In this document: positions 1 through 12,284 of the stretch, one piece after another | Layout of the letters: every line of letters starts with the position of its first letter | How positions within the stretch are numbered: the stretch's first letter is position 1 | DNA from: Numida meleagris | Lineage: Eukaryota; Chordata; Aves; Galliformes; Numididae | Assembly: GCF_002078875.1 (NCBI RefSeq) | Contig: NC_034424.1 | Location: forward strand, 3,052,092-3,116,091 | DNA length: 64,000 bases | Direction: 5' to 3' | The notes under the pieces: generated by a model | Seen by the model: only the letters and a program-made list of their open reading frames with translations | What the model was told of the DNA's origin: nothing | The model's database searches: none | Made by a program: the position numbers and the translations under genes

Positions 1-2083
1 CTAGTGCATACAGCCAATGCATCTGTGCGTCACTCTGTCCTGTCCCAGCAACTCTGCCCTGTCGCTGCAGATGCAATGGGGCCAAAGCCCTCTGGTGCCA
101 GGGGACTGATGCCTGCTGGCTCCCCATGCAAAGCTGCTGTCCCTCGCCCTGGGACACCTGCCAGGAGCAACCCCGGGACACAGGGCATCGCCAAGCCCCG
201 CTCGCCCCCACCGCAGTGATGTGACGCAAGACCTTGAAGCAGAAGCCTGGCTTTGGCCAAAGAGATGACACAACCCTGAACAAAGCCTCCCACCTCCCAC
301 CCAAGGCTCTCCCAGCCCTCTACAGCCATCAGGAATTAGATCACAGAGCCCCCGAAGAGACGAGTGAGCGCAATTATCCCTGCCCAGCAGATGGGGAAGA
401 TGATCTGGCAGCGCAGGCTGCCAAGCAGCCAGACCTCCTGGCTCCCAACCCCGTGCCCCCCCATCCAACGCAGCAGCTCGTCCTGCGCCCGGAGCTCTGG
501 CAGCTGCAATCACTGATAGCTCACAACCAATTTTATGGGCAGTGGGTCATTAGCAAGCTCTGCACTTGTTCCAGGCTGTCCCTGGCACCTTTTCAGAGCG
601 GCCCAGTTCCCAGTGATATTAATAATTATATTTATCCATTATAGATATTTAACAAGAAAACATTTAAAATGATGAAACGGTGAGAGGAGCCTGCTCCTGG
701 ATGCTGCTCTGCTCGAGAGATGCAAAATAAAGACTTTGCCGTCTTTGGAGGCTGTCAACATACTTAACCGGGGGGCGGTGGAGGGGGAGGCAAAGGGAAA
801 GTATTAATCAAGATCTTAAAAAGTTCTTGCTGACAGACCATTTGCCAGCTCTTGCTTTAACTGCTTTTGTGGTCCCATAAAAAGTTTCATTACTCACTAC
901 AAAATGTGTTTTAATTATTACAGTCGCTCTGACATTAAGCTCTGGGTGTTTCTCTCTTGCTTACTCTGTCTCTCCTTCATCTCCTTGCCTCTTTTTTCTT
1001 CCCTTTTATTTTTTTTTCTCCTCTTTTCTGACTCTCCCAACTCCTGCCATCCCCCGCAGGACAGAGGATGCCATGGCTAGAGAAGAAGGGGCTGAAGATC
1101 TCAGCTCCGCAGTAGGAGAGAGCTGCCTGAATCCCTTGGCACCATCCTTCCCACAGACTTCTGCATTTTGAGGCCTCTTGGATAGAATCATAATGATAGA
1201 ATCATAGAATGGCTTGGGTTGGAAGGGACCTCAAAGATCATCCAGTTCCAACAACCCTGCCATGGGGGGATAGGCAGCAAAACTCCTCAGCGTCCCAAGG
1301 ATGCCATGGCTGCAGCAATGGGGACAGGGAAACAAGGGTGTGCTCGGATGCAACACGTACCTGCTGAGCATCCTCTGTCCCATTCTAGGGGAATAAAAAT
1401 ATAATGGGGAGCATGCTGGTGTGCCTGCCCCATGACTCTGCTCTGCCTCCTCCACACCTTCAGGTCCCTGCCTTCAATCCATCTCCACGTGCTCCCCTTT
1501 CCCACAGAAACTCCTTCCTACTTTCTTGGCCAGACCCCTTCAAACTACAGTGAAGGAGAAGTCAATACCTGGATGCTGAAATTACCCCTTTGCTTTGGAC
1601 ATGAGTTACTCCATAAGATTCAAACAAAAAATCCAGTCTTGTGTTCTCAGATCTGTTATCAAAGAAGAGCCAAGTGATTATGAACAATGGTGCCTCTCTG
1701 AACTGATATATGCGTCCTATTAAGACAAACAGCAACTGATGTGAACAACCCCTCTCACGTCCTTGACATTTTGCCCTCTCAGCCCACCAGGAACGCGGCC
1801 TGGGTGTGCAACATCAGCTTGGTTTGTCCATGCAAGACAAACTCATCCCTTCTGAAAGCTCATCACAATGGAAATGTAAGTGAAATCTCCCACAGGCTCC
1901 CAGTATACTGGCAGACACTGTTTTTCCATTTCACTGGTTGAGCCTGACACCCAAAGCAACGGCCTCACTGTTTGTCCAGTGCCTGGTGTAACGCTGTGTT
2001 GACCAGAAAGGATAATAACAATCATATAATCCCATTGGAGATCCCACCTTCCCCCCAGGACCTCCCCACATGCCTCTCCTTAC
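1..2083 (-). other. ASTN2: ASTN2 intron downstream of the 2084-2225 exon (partial)
   Basis: First part of the intron that follows the Fn(III) exon. It holds one short CR1 fragment near 1187-1275. An AT-rich block at about 600-960 contains TAAT-type homeodomain core motifs and looks like noncoding regulatory DNA, though conservation cannot be tested here. A pyrimidine-rich run lies at about 950-1040. No exon with both splice sites and a recognisable protein was seen on either strand. Confidence 0.75.
1187..1275 (-). repeat. CR1 3'-end fragment
   Basis: Reads AGAATCATAGAATGGCTTGG, then GGTTGGAAGGGACCTCAAAG and ATCATCCAGTTCCAAC. This is the reverse complement of a CR1 retrotransposon 3' end including its octamer tail. 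It is short and 5'-truncated. Confidence 0.85.
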
Positions 2084-2225
2084 TTGTACAGACCATCTGG
2101 TTCCAGGCACTTGAAAATAACTGAATAGAGGCTGGTTTCAGGGACATCTCCATGGCTCCGACCCGCTGCCACACAGGACGTTGCAAGGCCAGAAAGCAAA
2201 TCATCTGCAAAGCTTAAGGATTCTC
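2084..2225 (-). CDS. ASTN2: ASTN2 internal exon, second part of Fn(III) domain
   Basis: ASTN2 exon continuing the fibronectin type III domain. Two bases finish the glycine codon of the previous exon; the frame then reads ESLSFADDLLSGLATSC, VAAGRSHGDVPETSLYSVI and FKCLEPDGLYK. The acceptor is CTCTCCAG after a long pyrimidine-rich run and the donor is GTAAGG within ACAAGTAAGG. The length is 142 bases, entering in phase 1 and leaving in phase 2. There are two cysteines (ATSC and FKC) and no stop. The residue after the first glutamate is serine; I recall phenylalanine in mammalian ASTN2, so this may be a lineage difference. The remaining C-terminal exons (rest of Fn(III), the annexin-like domain and the stop codon) are not in the window and should lie to the left of base 1. 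Confidence 0.95.
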
Positions 2226-5200
2226 CTGGAGAGCAAAGAGATGAGAAAGACCAAAACATCAACAGAGGTGCAAATTGACAAAATAATGCAGGAACATCTC
2301 TACAGAGCACAGCCTAAAGGGAAGCAACAATGTCCAACTGGAAGGAATGGCCCCATGTCTATTGGAGAATGTTGCTTGGATACAAAGCAAGCAGAAAACA
2401 CATTCAGGCCGTCAGCTGTAACTGGGATCCACAGCAGAAACTGTGCCCAGTGCTAAGTCAGAGCTTGGAAAAGTGTTCACCGAGCACACTGGCAACACGT
2501 GTGGGACCACCAGCAAGGAGGGCCCCAGGTCCCTGGGACTTCAGAGACACCCACGCTCAGTAGGTCCCTCCTGCCCTAAGAGCACTTCCACTTCTCAAAA
2601 AGGGACATGGCCTTTCTCAAAAATTCCCTGTCACTGTGAAATATGTTTCTACTACATGAGATTATCAAGCAAGGAGACGTTTACAGAGCTTGGATGTAAT
2701 TGCTTTCAATGTGCTGTTTATTTTGTTATTCATTCAGTGGAAATCAGTAGCTTTGCACTCCCTTTCATGTGCGTTCCGCCGGCTCCTGGAGCTGATTGCT
2801 GCCGCGCTCGGCTCAGCCACGCTGAAGGACATTCGCCCCATTACAAGCATTCAAAGAAAAATAATAACAATTAAAAAACTGCTGAAAGACTTTTTTTATT
2901 TTTTTTTTCGTCTTCTGGTTTATAAAGCTTATTAAACGCTTAGATCACGACCCAGCTGAAACTGAAAATGTCCCATTTGTTAAGCTCTTTGGACCTGATT
3001 TTCACTGCTGTGCAAGCTGGCTCCTTGCACTGAGGATGCTGAGCATTCCATTCCCATTTTGCATCAGTGTAACCGATAGCTCAGCGTACCCAGCAGTACA
3101 AAACCTGAGCAGCAGCCATGGTTGTGCCCTCAGAGAATCAGAGAGAGGGCGGCTGCAGCTGCCGAGCGGTGCTGGGATCAGCAGAGCTGGGCCCAGGTTG
3201 CAGCACTGGGTACTCACGCACGTGTAAATGTCAGAGCACCGCAGCACAGGCTGCAGAATTCCCTTCTCAGCACATTTCTTCCTTTATTCTTCTCGAAGCA
3301 AAATTAAGTGAGGACTACTGAAGAGAAACGCAAGTCCAGTTTCTTGGTATGGACTGTAAGAAATATCCCACTCTCTACCCAGTCCGGAATGCCTCACTGT
3401 GTGGCCGGATTACCCAGGTAGAAGAACAGACCCCATCCTCCCCAGCCCCCCCAGGCCGTGTTTGCATCGTCTCAAGATACACACTCCAGTAACAAGTGTC
3501 CCCTTTGGCTAGAGAAAAGAGCAGCAATAAATACTTTTCCTCCCTAAAGGAATCCAAGCCTTAATTATTCATTTTAATGCTCCCAGCACGACTTGTTCTT
3601 TCCAACGTTTTTCAGGCAGCTGTCACCAGGCTCTGGAGTTTACCCTGGCTACCAGAGCTGGGGCTGTACCACGGCCCAGGTCAGCTCAGTGGGCAGGTTG
3701 GGTTGGCAGCCCGAAAGTCACTGCCTGGAAGTTGCACGGCCTTCAGCAAGTCCCTCAGCGCCGGGGTGATGGTTTAAACAAACAAACAACACGCTACTGC
3801 ACATTTCCAATTTTCATTTCCATCCCTTCCCATATGACATCGGGTTGGACTGGGGAACACCCTGTCACCAGAAGCCACCGAGGACACTGCCACAATGGAT
3901 GAATCACTGACACGTAACGAGAGAGCAGCACCAGATTGTGCTGCTGAACTATGGAAAGACCTTTTGATCCTCTTCAGACCTCAAACAACCTCTCTTTGGA
4001 TGAGGAAGAAACTTCATGGAGGGCACATAATCCCATGGGTGCCTCTGTGGGCGTCCCACACCATCCTCTGGAGTACTCAGAGCAGTCGAGCCAGCCCCTG
4101 GGTCAAGCCCATCTGGCAGCTCCTACAGCATTACTAAAGATGTTGGTGTGTGTTTCATTTTATTGAGTTTTCATTGCTGCATTTTCTTCACTTCGTTTCC
4201 TGCTTCCCTTGGGCCTTGCTCTTTGCAGGCTGGCTATTTGTCTGACCCAGTCACTGCACTGCCCTGGGACCAAAAACCCAGTCATTCCCTAGATTTAGAC
4301 TGGGAGCTTGTCAGCTGGATAAACCTAAGGCAGCACGTGGGTTTGCCGGTGTTGCAAGAGGATGAGAGACCACGAACCCTACCAAGTGAAAGTGGACCTG
4401 GGGTGCTGCAGCAATCGAGCAGTACCGACCTGGCTGCACAAAGCCCTGACAAGGGCTCAGCAGGAGGGCATTGCATTGCATTGCTCCGCCGCGCTCGTGA
4501 ACGAGGCGTAGGAAAAAGCAAGAGAGAAGGCTTCACAGGGAGATAACAAAAGGCAGAGGTTTACCGTACAAGCAGAGACATAAAAAGACCAAGAAGAGAT
4601 ACACGGCTCTGTGAATGCATCAACAGGGCAGGCACTCGGATGGAAACTAAATATTTAGGCTAATGGGCAGTAATGGCACAAAAAAGCAAACTGGATGTGA
4701 ATAGATGGTCTACTCCCGAGAAGGACAAATAACCTAACTATCTCTACGGATGGAGTTTGATCATTTTATAAAAGGGATTATACGGATAAGCAGCTTGTGA
4801 TGGAAAGCAATGGGGCTTCTCTTTCCCGTCTGGACCTCAGTTCTCGCACACCCCGCCAGCAAATATAAAGAAGGATTTCAGCCTCCCAGAGCAGCCCTGG
4901 AGCGCAGTCCTTCTAGTTTGCTGTAGTAGCTTTGCTTGCATTATTAAATTTCAGTGAGAATCCAAAGATTCTCTGCAGAGTAAATGATAGCTAAGTAGAT
5001 CATCTCTGTGGAGGAGGAGATATTTTATTGACCAGACAGACATCTGTGTCCTTCATTAATAGTAATAAATAATTGATGTCACGCTAAATAAAGCAATGAG
5101 CTGTTACAGATATCAAGGACAAATGACCAGCTCCTGCGAGGATACCTCACCTGTGTTCACTTCTCAGTGGCGAGAAATCCAAACCAGAGCTCAGCGTCAC

Positions 5201-8200
5201 CATGGTAAGTGCTGCTCACAGAGCCAAAGAAGGTACTTTGCACTCTGACTACAGGCAATGGAGAAATAGTGCTCAGTGCTGGGCTAATCATACACCAAAT
5301 CCATGCCAGACTCTCTTCCTTCTCATTTCCATGCCACTGCCTTCCCAAGACCGCTCAGCCCCAGAGCACCCAATTCCCCAGGCAGCTTTTGAAAACCAAT
5401 CTCTGCTCTGCTAATGACTGTCAGAAAGATGCAGCTCTCTCCAGGTGGCATCTTCCTTCTCTCCAGTACGACTCCTCGCTATGGCCTCATCCTCTTCTAC
5501 AGACACGGCTGTGGAGTTTGGCAAACTTCCTCTTTTCTGTTTTGTAAACATGAATCTTATACTAGCTGTGGTGTCATGGTGAGTCGGTGTTCTTCCCAAA
5601 ACAGAAGGAAATAACAGCATGCCTGGAACTTGCTGGGAGTTAGCTCTACTGTGTGAAGATTTGCTGTGTGAAGCTTTTGCAGCCCAAAGCTCCCCACACC
5701 AACGCATGCTGTAGGTCAAGCCAGCAGTGATGGCTCTGGGAGAGACAACAAGGAACCCAAATGGATGTCTGCTCTGCTGGACAGTAACCCAGCTTCCATC
5801 CACTGCAACCTGTGCCAGTGGGCCAGGAGCCTCGGACAGCGCGTGGGATGAATCGCTTACCAGCCACCCCATTGAAGGCAATGGGGTTACAGCACTGAGC
5901 TCCACCAAACTAAACAAGGGAGCGGGGCCAGGAGCCTTGGTGAAGTTGGAAGAGCAACAGGGACCTTCAGAGGTGCTCCCACACCTCCAGGGAGGTGCCA
6001 TGAATCCAAGTGGAAGAGCAGAAGAGAGGAGACCTTTGCTGAGATTGACCTTGGAGATTCCTAGAAAGATCATGAAGGGGAAAGCAGAAAGGCACCAACG
6101 TCTCTGTCTCGACAGCCTCTTTACTAGACTGGATTGAACCAACCCTGCAACGTTTACCAGTCACTTTCTTCTGATTGTGGTTTTCTCTCTCTGTCTTTCT
6201 GCCTTTTGTTTTGTTTTCAACCTGTTTTCAATTTACTCTTGTGGCATCTCTGACTGTGACCTCATTCTGGTACTTAGGGAAAAAAAAAAAAAAGAAAAAG
6301 AGAGTGTCCTTTAGAAAAGAAATGAAAGAAATAAAAAATATTTTATTTAGCTTGGTTGGTTTTGAAGCTTTAGCAGAAGAAAGATTAACCTTTTCTGCCT
6401 AACTTAATGAAAACAAGGAGAAAGCCTGTATGGATAAATAAATATCTGTGTGGGTATGGAGCAGGCACGATCGTGTTACAGCCCCGGTGGAGCTGTAATA
6501 GGGAACAGGCGCGTTCCTGCACAGCGGCTCCCAATTCCCTATCCATTTTCAAGGAAAGAAAAACAGAGTAGAATGTCAGAGGCCCAAGTGGGCATGAACG
6601 AGGAAGCCCAGGGAAGGCAGATGGGGCCCTGCGAGGACTTCTGTCCCCGGCAGTGACCTCCAGAGCAAGGCCAGCAAAGCAGATGGAAAAAAAGGCCCTA
6701 CTCCACTTTGCTCTTGCCAGGTTTTGTTTCCTGAAATGAGGAAACAAATGGCACGCTGAACCCTCCAAATTTGTCATGTTTTGGGGCAGCTTGTTATGCT
6801 CTCTTCTTCCTGCAGGGCTCTGCCCCTGAAGAGAGGAGGATCCCAGGAGGTTTGTGAGCAGAAGGCCTGGAGCAGTGTGGGGATGGGAGGGAGGAGAGCA
6901 GGGCTGCTCCTTCCCAACAGGCCATACCTGGGCTGAATGAACTCTGGGTCTGGCTCCTGGTGGGGGAAATCAATGAGAATTGGTTCATCTTGGAGGCCAA
7001 GGACTGATTTAAATTAGTGTAACATAACTTCAGGCATTGGAGTTGCTCCGATTTACATCAGCAGATGGCCTGTCTCTCTGCCCTGGAGAACGTTAAAAGC
7101 AAACCGTCCCCACTGATACTGGTGGAAGGACGTCTAAACCTCCTTCCCTGCAAGGTGTGCCAGATTATATATTAGTTATTACTGAAGAATCTTCTGCCCA
7201 CATTCTGGGAGCACCCACACTCACTGGCATCCTGCGTTACAAGGAGCGTGCCTAAACCCCCATGCCCAAAAATCCATGAAGTTCCCTCTTTGTCGTGACT
7301 TCTCCCAATTTTTCTGGCTCGACACAAGTTGTCCGTACTGAAATGGAGAAGCTAGTGATTATTTTGTGCAACTTCAGGCACAATTTGCGCCTCACTTGCT
7401 AACTTGTACAATGGGGCAAACTGCAGAACTTCTCTAAATGACTTCACCTTGCCTAAGTTATGAATTTGGGGGAACTTCCTTCACATATCTGTGCATTACT
7501 AGATACATCAAGAATGATGAAAGGCTCTCCTCTGGGCTTCCCAGTTCTTCTGCTGATGCTGCATTTGTAGATGGCTGAATTTAAGGAGCAACGTTTTAGC
7601 TGAGCTAAGAGCAAAATCGGCGTTCTAGTGCCACAGAAATCCCATGAATGGCTTCACTGGTTCTCTCCAGGGGCACAACTTGCTGCATGAGGAGAAACCA
7701 CGTGGAACTGAAGGATGGGCTGTCTTGCACCGTTCTTATCAAGAGCAGACAGTTGCACAGAAAGAAACTGGTCTTAATTTGGATGAGCTGCAATGCTCTA
7801 AAAACATGATGCACACGGCTAATCATGAGTGTATTCTTCCTTTAGGGTCATCAACAGGACTCGCTGCTCTTTCACCTGAGCTCTCCGCAGACATTGCTTA
7901 TCACAGTTCTTTCACAGTCAGTACCTAAGACCTTGGAAAAACTCCTTCAACTCACGTAAAAATGCACTGCCTCCTCCATCTCCCCCAAGGCAGTACACTG
8001 TTGGAGGAGAATGAGAATTAATGCATTTCATTCTGCGCACTGAGTCCTCCAGTATTTCTCAGGGTTCACTGGGTTGCTAAGGGTCAACCACAGCCAGACA
8101 CAAGCAGACTCTGCTGTGCTTGGAGCCATCCAGACATAAGCCAGTTCCAATCTCAAAGCCACGTATTCACATTAGCATGGTAGAGAGTCCAAGTGAATGT

Positions 8201-8630
8201 AAGTATTCCCTTGGAGTTAGTTTTGGACTCTGCAACATGTTAAAAGTTACTCGATTTCAAGGCAAAGTGGGAACCCATTTGTGCTGGGAGTTGTGCAGAC
8301 ACAAAGAAAAGACATGATGAGCTTTGTACTCAGACACTTCTTGTCTGGGAGATTTTATCCACCACCACAGATCTAGTTCCCATCCTCATTCTTGCTTTCC
8401 TTTCATTTTTAGCTTCTTTTTAATTAGAGGTTTCTCAACAACAGACCAGTGTCCCAGAGTCCCCAAGGCCCATGGTCAGCACTCTGCAGATCATCTAGGG
8501 ACTGCGTGGAGCTTTATGTCCAACAGGAAGCCCACCCGCTCTGCTACAGCCCCAGAGCCACTCTTCTACCACATGAACAGGTCTTTCAGATATTTCACAG
8601 ATGGCAACAAACCCTGTACCATAACATCTC
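2226..8630 (-). other. ASTN2: 44 kb ASTN2 intron, block 1: unique sequence
   Basis: Start of the large intron between the two Fn(III) exons, read here from its downstream end. It is mostly unique sequence with no recognisable protein. AT-rich blocks at about 2640-2960 and 4600-5130 have the look of conserved noncoding elements. A homopolymer A run sits at about 6280-6293. The minus strand has an unusually long open frame at 5411-6142 without a recognisable domain. Old repeat-like motifs (near-copies of TGAAGTCAATGG and its flanks) occur near 5865-5905 and 7008-7075. Confidence 0.65.
7008..7075. repeat. Old interspersed repeat-like block
   Basis: TTCAGGCATTGGAGTTGCTC followed by CGATTTACATCAGCAGATGG. 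This is the same pattern as at 9720-9800 but more decayed. Confidence 0.3.
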
Positions 8631-8818
8631 AACATGAGTCAGCAGCGTGCCCTGGCTGCCAAGAGGGCAAACTACATTTTTGGGCGCATTAGTCTGGAAG
8701 GCACGTCCTATGCGGAGCAGTTGAGGACACTTAGGCTGTCAGGTCTGGAGGAGAGGAGGCCAAGAGGCAACCAAATGGCTCTGTACAACCTCCTGAGGAG
8801 GGGAACGGTACAGGGATG
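8631..8818 (+). repeat. CR1 internal fragment, with an internal deletion
   Basis: Starts ATGAGTCAGCAGCGTGCC, a sense CR1 motif, then jumps at about 8690 to GTCCTATGCGGAGCAGTTGA and GGTCTGGAGGAGAGGAGG, which lie further 3' in CR1. It ends near CTGTACAACCTCCTGAGGAG. It is an old, diverged copy lacking the 3' tail. Confidence 0.75.
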
Positions 8819-9106
8819 AGATGATGAGATGAACCTACCCAGTCTAAGCAGCCCTAGTGATATTCAGACATGATGTTTTACATACAAACTTGCCTACTAC
8901 ACCATCTTCCTAACTTGCCTAGTGTATAATGGTTTATGGAGAAAGCAGGGGATATCTGCCAAACAGCACGGGCTGCTCCTTCATTTCCAGCTCTGCTGAG
9001 CAGTCCCTTACCTTTATTTTCAATTCTTTATGACCAAATGCTCCCGTAGTTCACACATAACCACACTGGCTGACTTGTGTCCACTGGAGATGAAGCCTTT
9101 AGAGAG

Positions 9107-9142
9107 GCCACACACACATACATGCATACACACAGACACCCC
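9107..9142. repeat. CA-rich microsatellite
   Basis: Interrupted (CA)n with CATACATGCATACA in the middle. Confidence 0.85.
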
Positions 9143-9719
9143 ACCAGCCTCAAATACCAGACTAGCAGGAGGGGTAAGAACATTTCCTGGAAAGAAATTC
9201 AGGGTACAATTAACTTCTAGAAATACGATTATCTTGGGTGATTTGTCTAATGACATTATTGTAAGCCTATGCTGAAAAGCCATCAGCTGGTCTGTGCTTC
9301 AATTCATCTTGCACTTTTTGGACTTGTGAGCTCAGCAGATTCCTTCCATATCATCACTGTTTCCTATTCTTCCTCCTGGTCCCTTCTTACACTCCGGTGC
9401 TGGGAAACGGACCAAACCGTGCACCAAAATTCACTGCCTGAAGTGGCAATCAACTTAAAGAAACTTTTCTTAATTTAGTCCACGTTATTCTAATTAGAGG
9501 CAATATGCACAGATGCAGATGTTCACGGAGAATCAGTGCTAAGACTTTGGACCAGTATATTCAGAAGGGCTCAGCACACACAACTGCAGCCAGATCTGCA
9601 GCTTGTTAGCCAACGAACACTTACAGAAATTGGTCCTGATGGAGAGACCTGCATGGAAGCAGACCTCTTACTTGGCCCTAACGTTCACTTTTGAACATTT
9701 GAGAATGTGGGGGCAGATA

Positions 9720-9800
9720 CTCAGTTCATAAAATCTCCTGTAGCTCCCTTGAAGTCAATGGAACAATAACAATTTACACTAGCTGAGTTTCTGCATCCTG
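9720..9800. repeat. Old interspersed repeat-like block
   Basis: TAGCTCCCTTGAAGTCAATG followed by AACAATTTACACTAGCTGAG. It resembles the recurrent sauropsid pattern TTGAAGTCAATGGAGTTAC, then AATTTACACCAGCTGAGG. The family is not identified. Confidence 0.4.
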
Positions 9801-11199
9801 GCTGTGAGCTATTTGGAACAACTGCACCATAATGATTATTACAGATATTTCAGATCACTTGTGTGAGATGGATAGGAGAATACCACTGCACGGGAAAATA
9901 GAGTTGGTTTGCTATGATTTCCAAAGAATTATGGAGCCATATCTTGCAAACATTTACACATGTTTAGCTTTATTCATGTGAGTTGTTCCATTACACTCAT
10001 ACGCCAGATAAACTAATGTACATGTCTGCAGAACCGAGGTTAAACCTTGTGAAAACACAAGTGAGTTCTAAATATTTTTGTAGATACGCTCAGTTGCCTC
10101 ACATTCAGGCTGGAAGGCATGTCATTTCACCGTGCCTCTTTTCACAACTTTCCATTTATCCAAGCAGGTATCACAGGAGAAGCCAAACACGGTATCATGA
10201 TAAAACTCTGGAAGAAGTGATTATCTGACCAAACCCTGAATCTAGAAAACACCCACTCCTTTGGGTCTAATGTATCCAAGAGTTGACATCTGCTCATGAA
10301 CAAGGAATTACCTGGGTGACTAACGTATTTTCACAGAGATGATGCAAAGAAAGGAAGTTACTTTTTAAAGGCAGCAGGTTTGGGGCTAGAACCCTGACAT
10401 TCAGTCCAGATCTCTAATGCCCAGGCTTTCATCTCTGAAAGACCATTAACCCCTTTCTATCATTAAAGAGAATCTGGGCACTGAGGATGCCTGCCACGAG
10501 CACGCAGCAGGGCACTGGCACAGAAGGAAGGACTTCTGCTCTGAATTTTAAGTCACGATTCCTAGAAACCAAGACAAATCAATCCTGGCATCAGCAGGAG
10601 CAGGGAGCTGCTAGTAGCCAGGACAGCCCTGATGGATGACGTCCCTGGGAACCCATCTCACCGTAGGCCTGCTCTGGTGGGAAAAATGCTTTGCCTCCTA
10701 GATGTCCTTGGCAAAGGCAGGTATTGGGCACGCTCCCCATCCCCAGAAGCGCCGGGTCCGTGGGAGACACGTCATCACCAGCAACTGTGCAACATCTTTC
10801 AACTCAGAGGACAAAAGACAGATTCCCTGAATAAGCAGAGAAGGATTAAGCCAAGTGGTAAATGGATTCCAGGGCTGCTCCAGGATCTGTGCTGACGAGG
10901 AAAGCCAGTGCCAGGTAGCCAACCCAGAGCTTGTATGGAGAGGTTATCACTTCTCTCTTTTCTTCAAAACTGTAAATAGAACCCAAACACCGCTTGGGCC
11001 ATGTTAGGAAGATAAGGTGAATCTCTCCCATCCCTTGCACAGCCTGAAATAGAAGCCCCGCTGCTCCCCATCCTGTGCATCAGGCATAGCATGCTGACAT
11101 TTAGCAGTAGGGAAAATTACCCAAACAACAAACCATCTCCGTCTCTCTTCCTCCCTCCCTTCCCCTGATCCCCCGGAAAATATTCATGAAGTGATGTGG

Positions 11200-11233
11200 A
11201 AAACAAAACAAAACAAAACAAAAAAAAAAAACA
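11200..11233. repeat. (AAAAC)n simple repeat
   Basis: AAAAC units running into a short A homopolymer. Confidence 0.9.
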
Positions 11234-11868
11234 ACACCCAAACCCCAACAACCAAAACCCAACCCTCCTTGGGCTGTGGAAACAACATGTAGAGCAGAAC
11301 AGTGAGTCAGGCTCAGCTAGCCACGCAGTGCCACCAGTCCTGATGCAGAGATGATTCACCAAGGCAACGAGAGCTATAAGGCCAGAAGAGACCAAAGAGA
11401 GGGTGGGGAAAGCAAGGTGCATCCAAGAAGGGGAGGAAATAAGGAATGAAACAGTTCCGGGTGGCATGCACCTTGCTCTTCATCACAGAGCACTCAGCTG
11501 GAACTGACTCAGGATGATTCACTTGATAATGGCGAAATTATTCCCTTGGTGCTCTGTCCAGCCCTTTTTTTTAAGACGAGGACAGCAGAACAGCTGTAGG
11601 ACTTCAATCCATGCCCATTCCCTGCCCCTCTCTCTCTGCGGATGCTCAGTGCAGCCTCCCCTCCCTGCTGCCTCTGCATCCACCGCTCCATTCCCGCACC
11701 CATCCCCTGGAACTGTGGCAGCAGCATACTGTTTTCACCATAAAAGATGCTTTCAAGGAGATGAGAAAAGCAGGACCTGCCGAGGAGCACGGCGTGCCGT
11801 GGGGAGGCCCTACGGGATGCCACTGGCACAGAAAGCACACTGTCATAGAAGATGGGGAGAAGGATGCC

Positions 11869-11880
11869 TGGGGGGGGGGG
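11869..11880. repeat. Poly-G run
   Basis: An uninterrupted run of G ending at 11880; prone to sequencing length error. Confidence 0.9.
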
Positions 11881-11983
11881 ACTCTGCCGGCCAGAACGCT
11901 CTCCTGCCATCGTCCCTCCTCCTTCCTCCCCAGCTCTCCCCCCTCCTTTTATCTAAAATTCAATGACAAAAAAACTTGCTCTG

Positions 11984-12034
11984 AAAACAAAAACAAAAAC
12001 AAAAACACACGACGTAAATAAATAAATAAATAAG
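11984..12034. repeat. (AAAAAC)n and (AAAT)n simple repeats
   Basis: Four AAAAAC-type units, then five AAAT units, separated by a short CACGACG spacer. Confidence 0.9.
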
Positions 12035-12249
12035 GCAACCCAAAACCCAAAAAACCTCCCTCTCGAGCTCACAATGAGAGCTGTAAAACCTTTTTCAGCT
12101 TGGAAAATTCTCCCGGTCAGTTTTTCCTACTGTTTAATCCCCGCTTTGAGTTACACAGAATGAGTAAACACATTTTATAAGGTTCTAATTCATACCTAAC
12201 CCATACAGTTTATAGCTTAACATAGTAAAATATACAGAGACACACTTTT

Positions 12250-12250
12250 T

Positions 12251-12281
<31 letters not shown>

Positions 12282-12284
12282 CAC
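12250..12284. repeat. (TA)n microsatellite
   Basis: An uninterrupted TA run of about 27 bases, flanked on the right by a CA-rich stretch. Confidence 0.95.
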
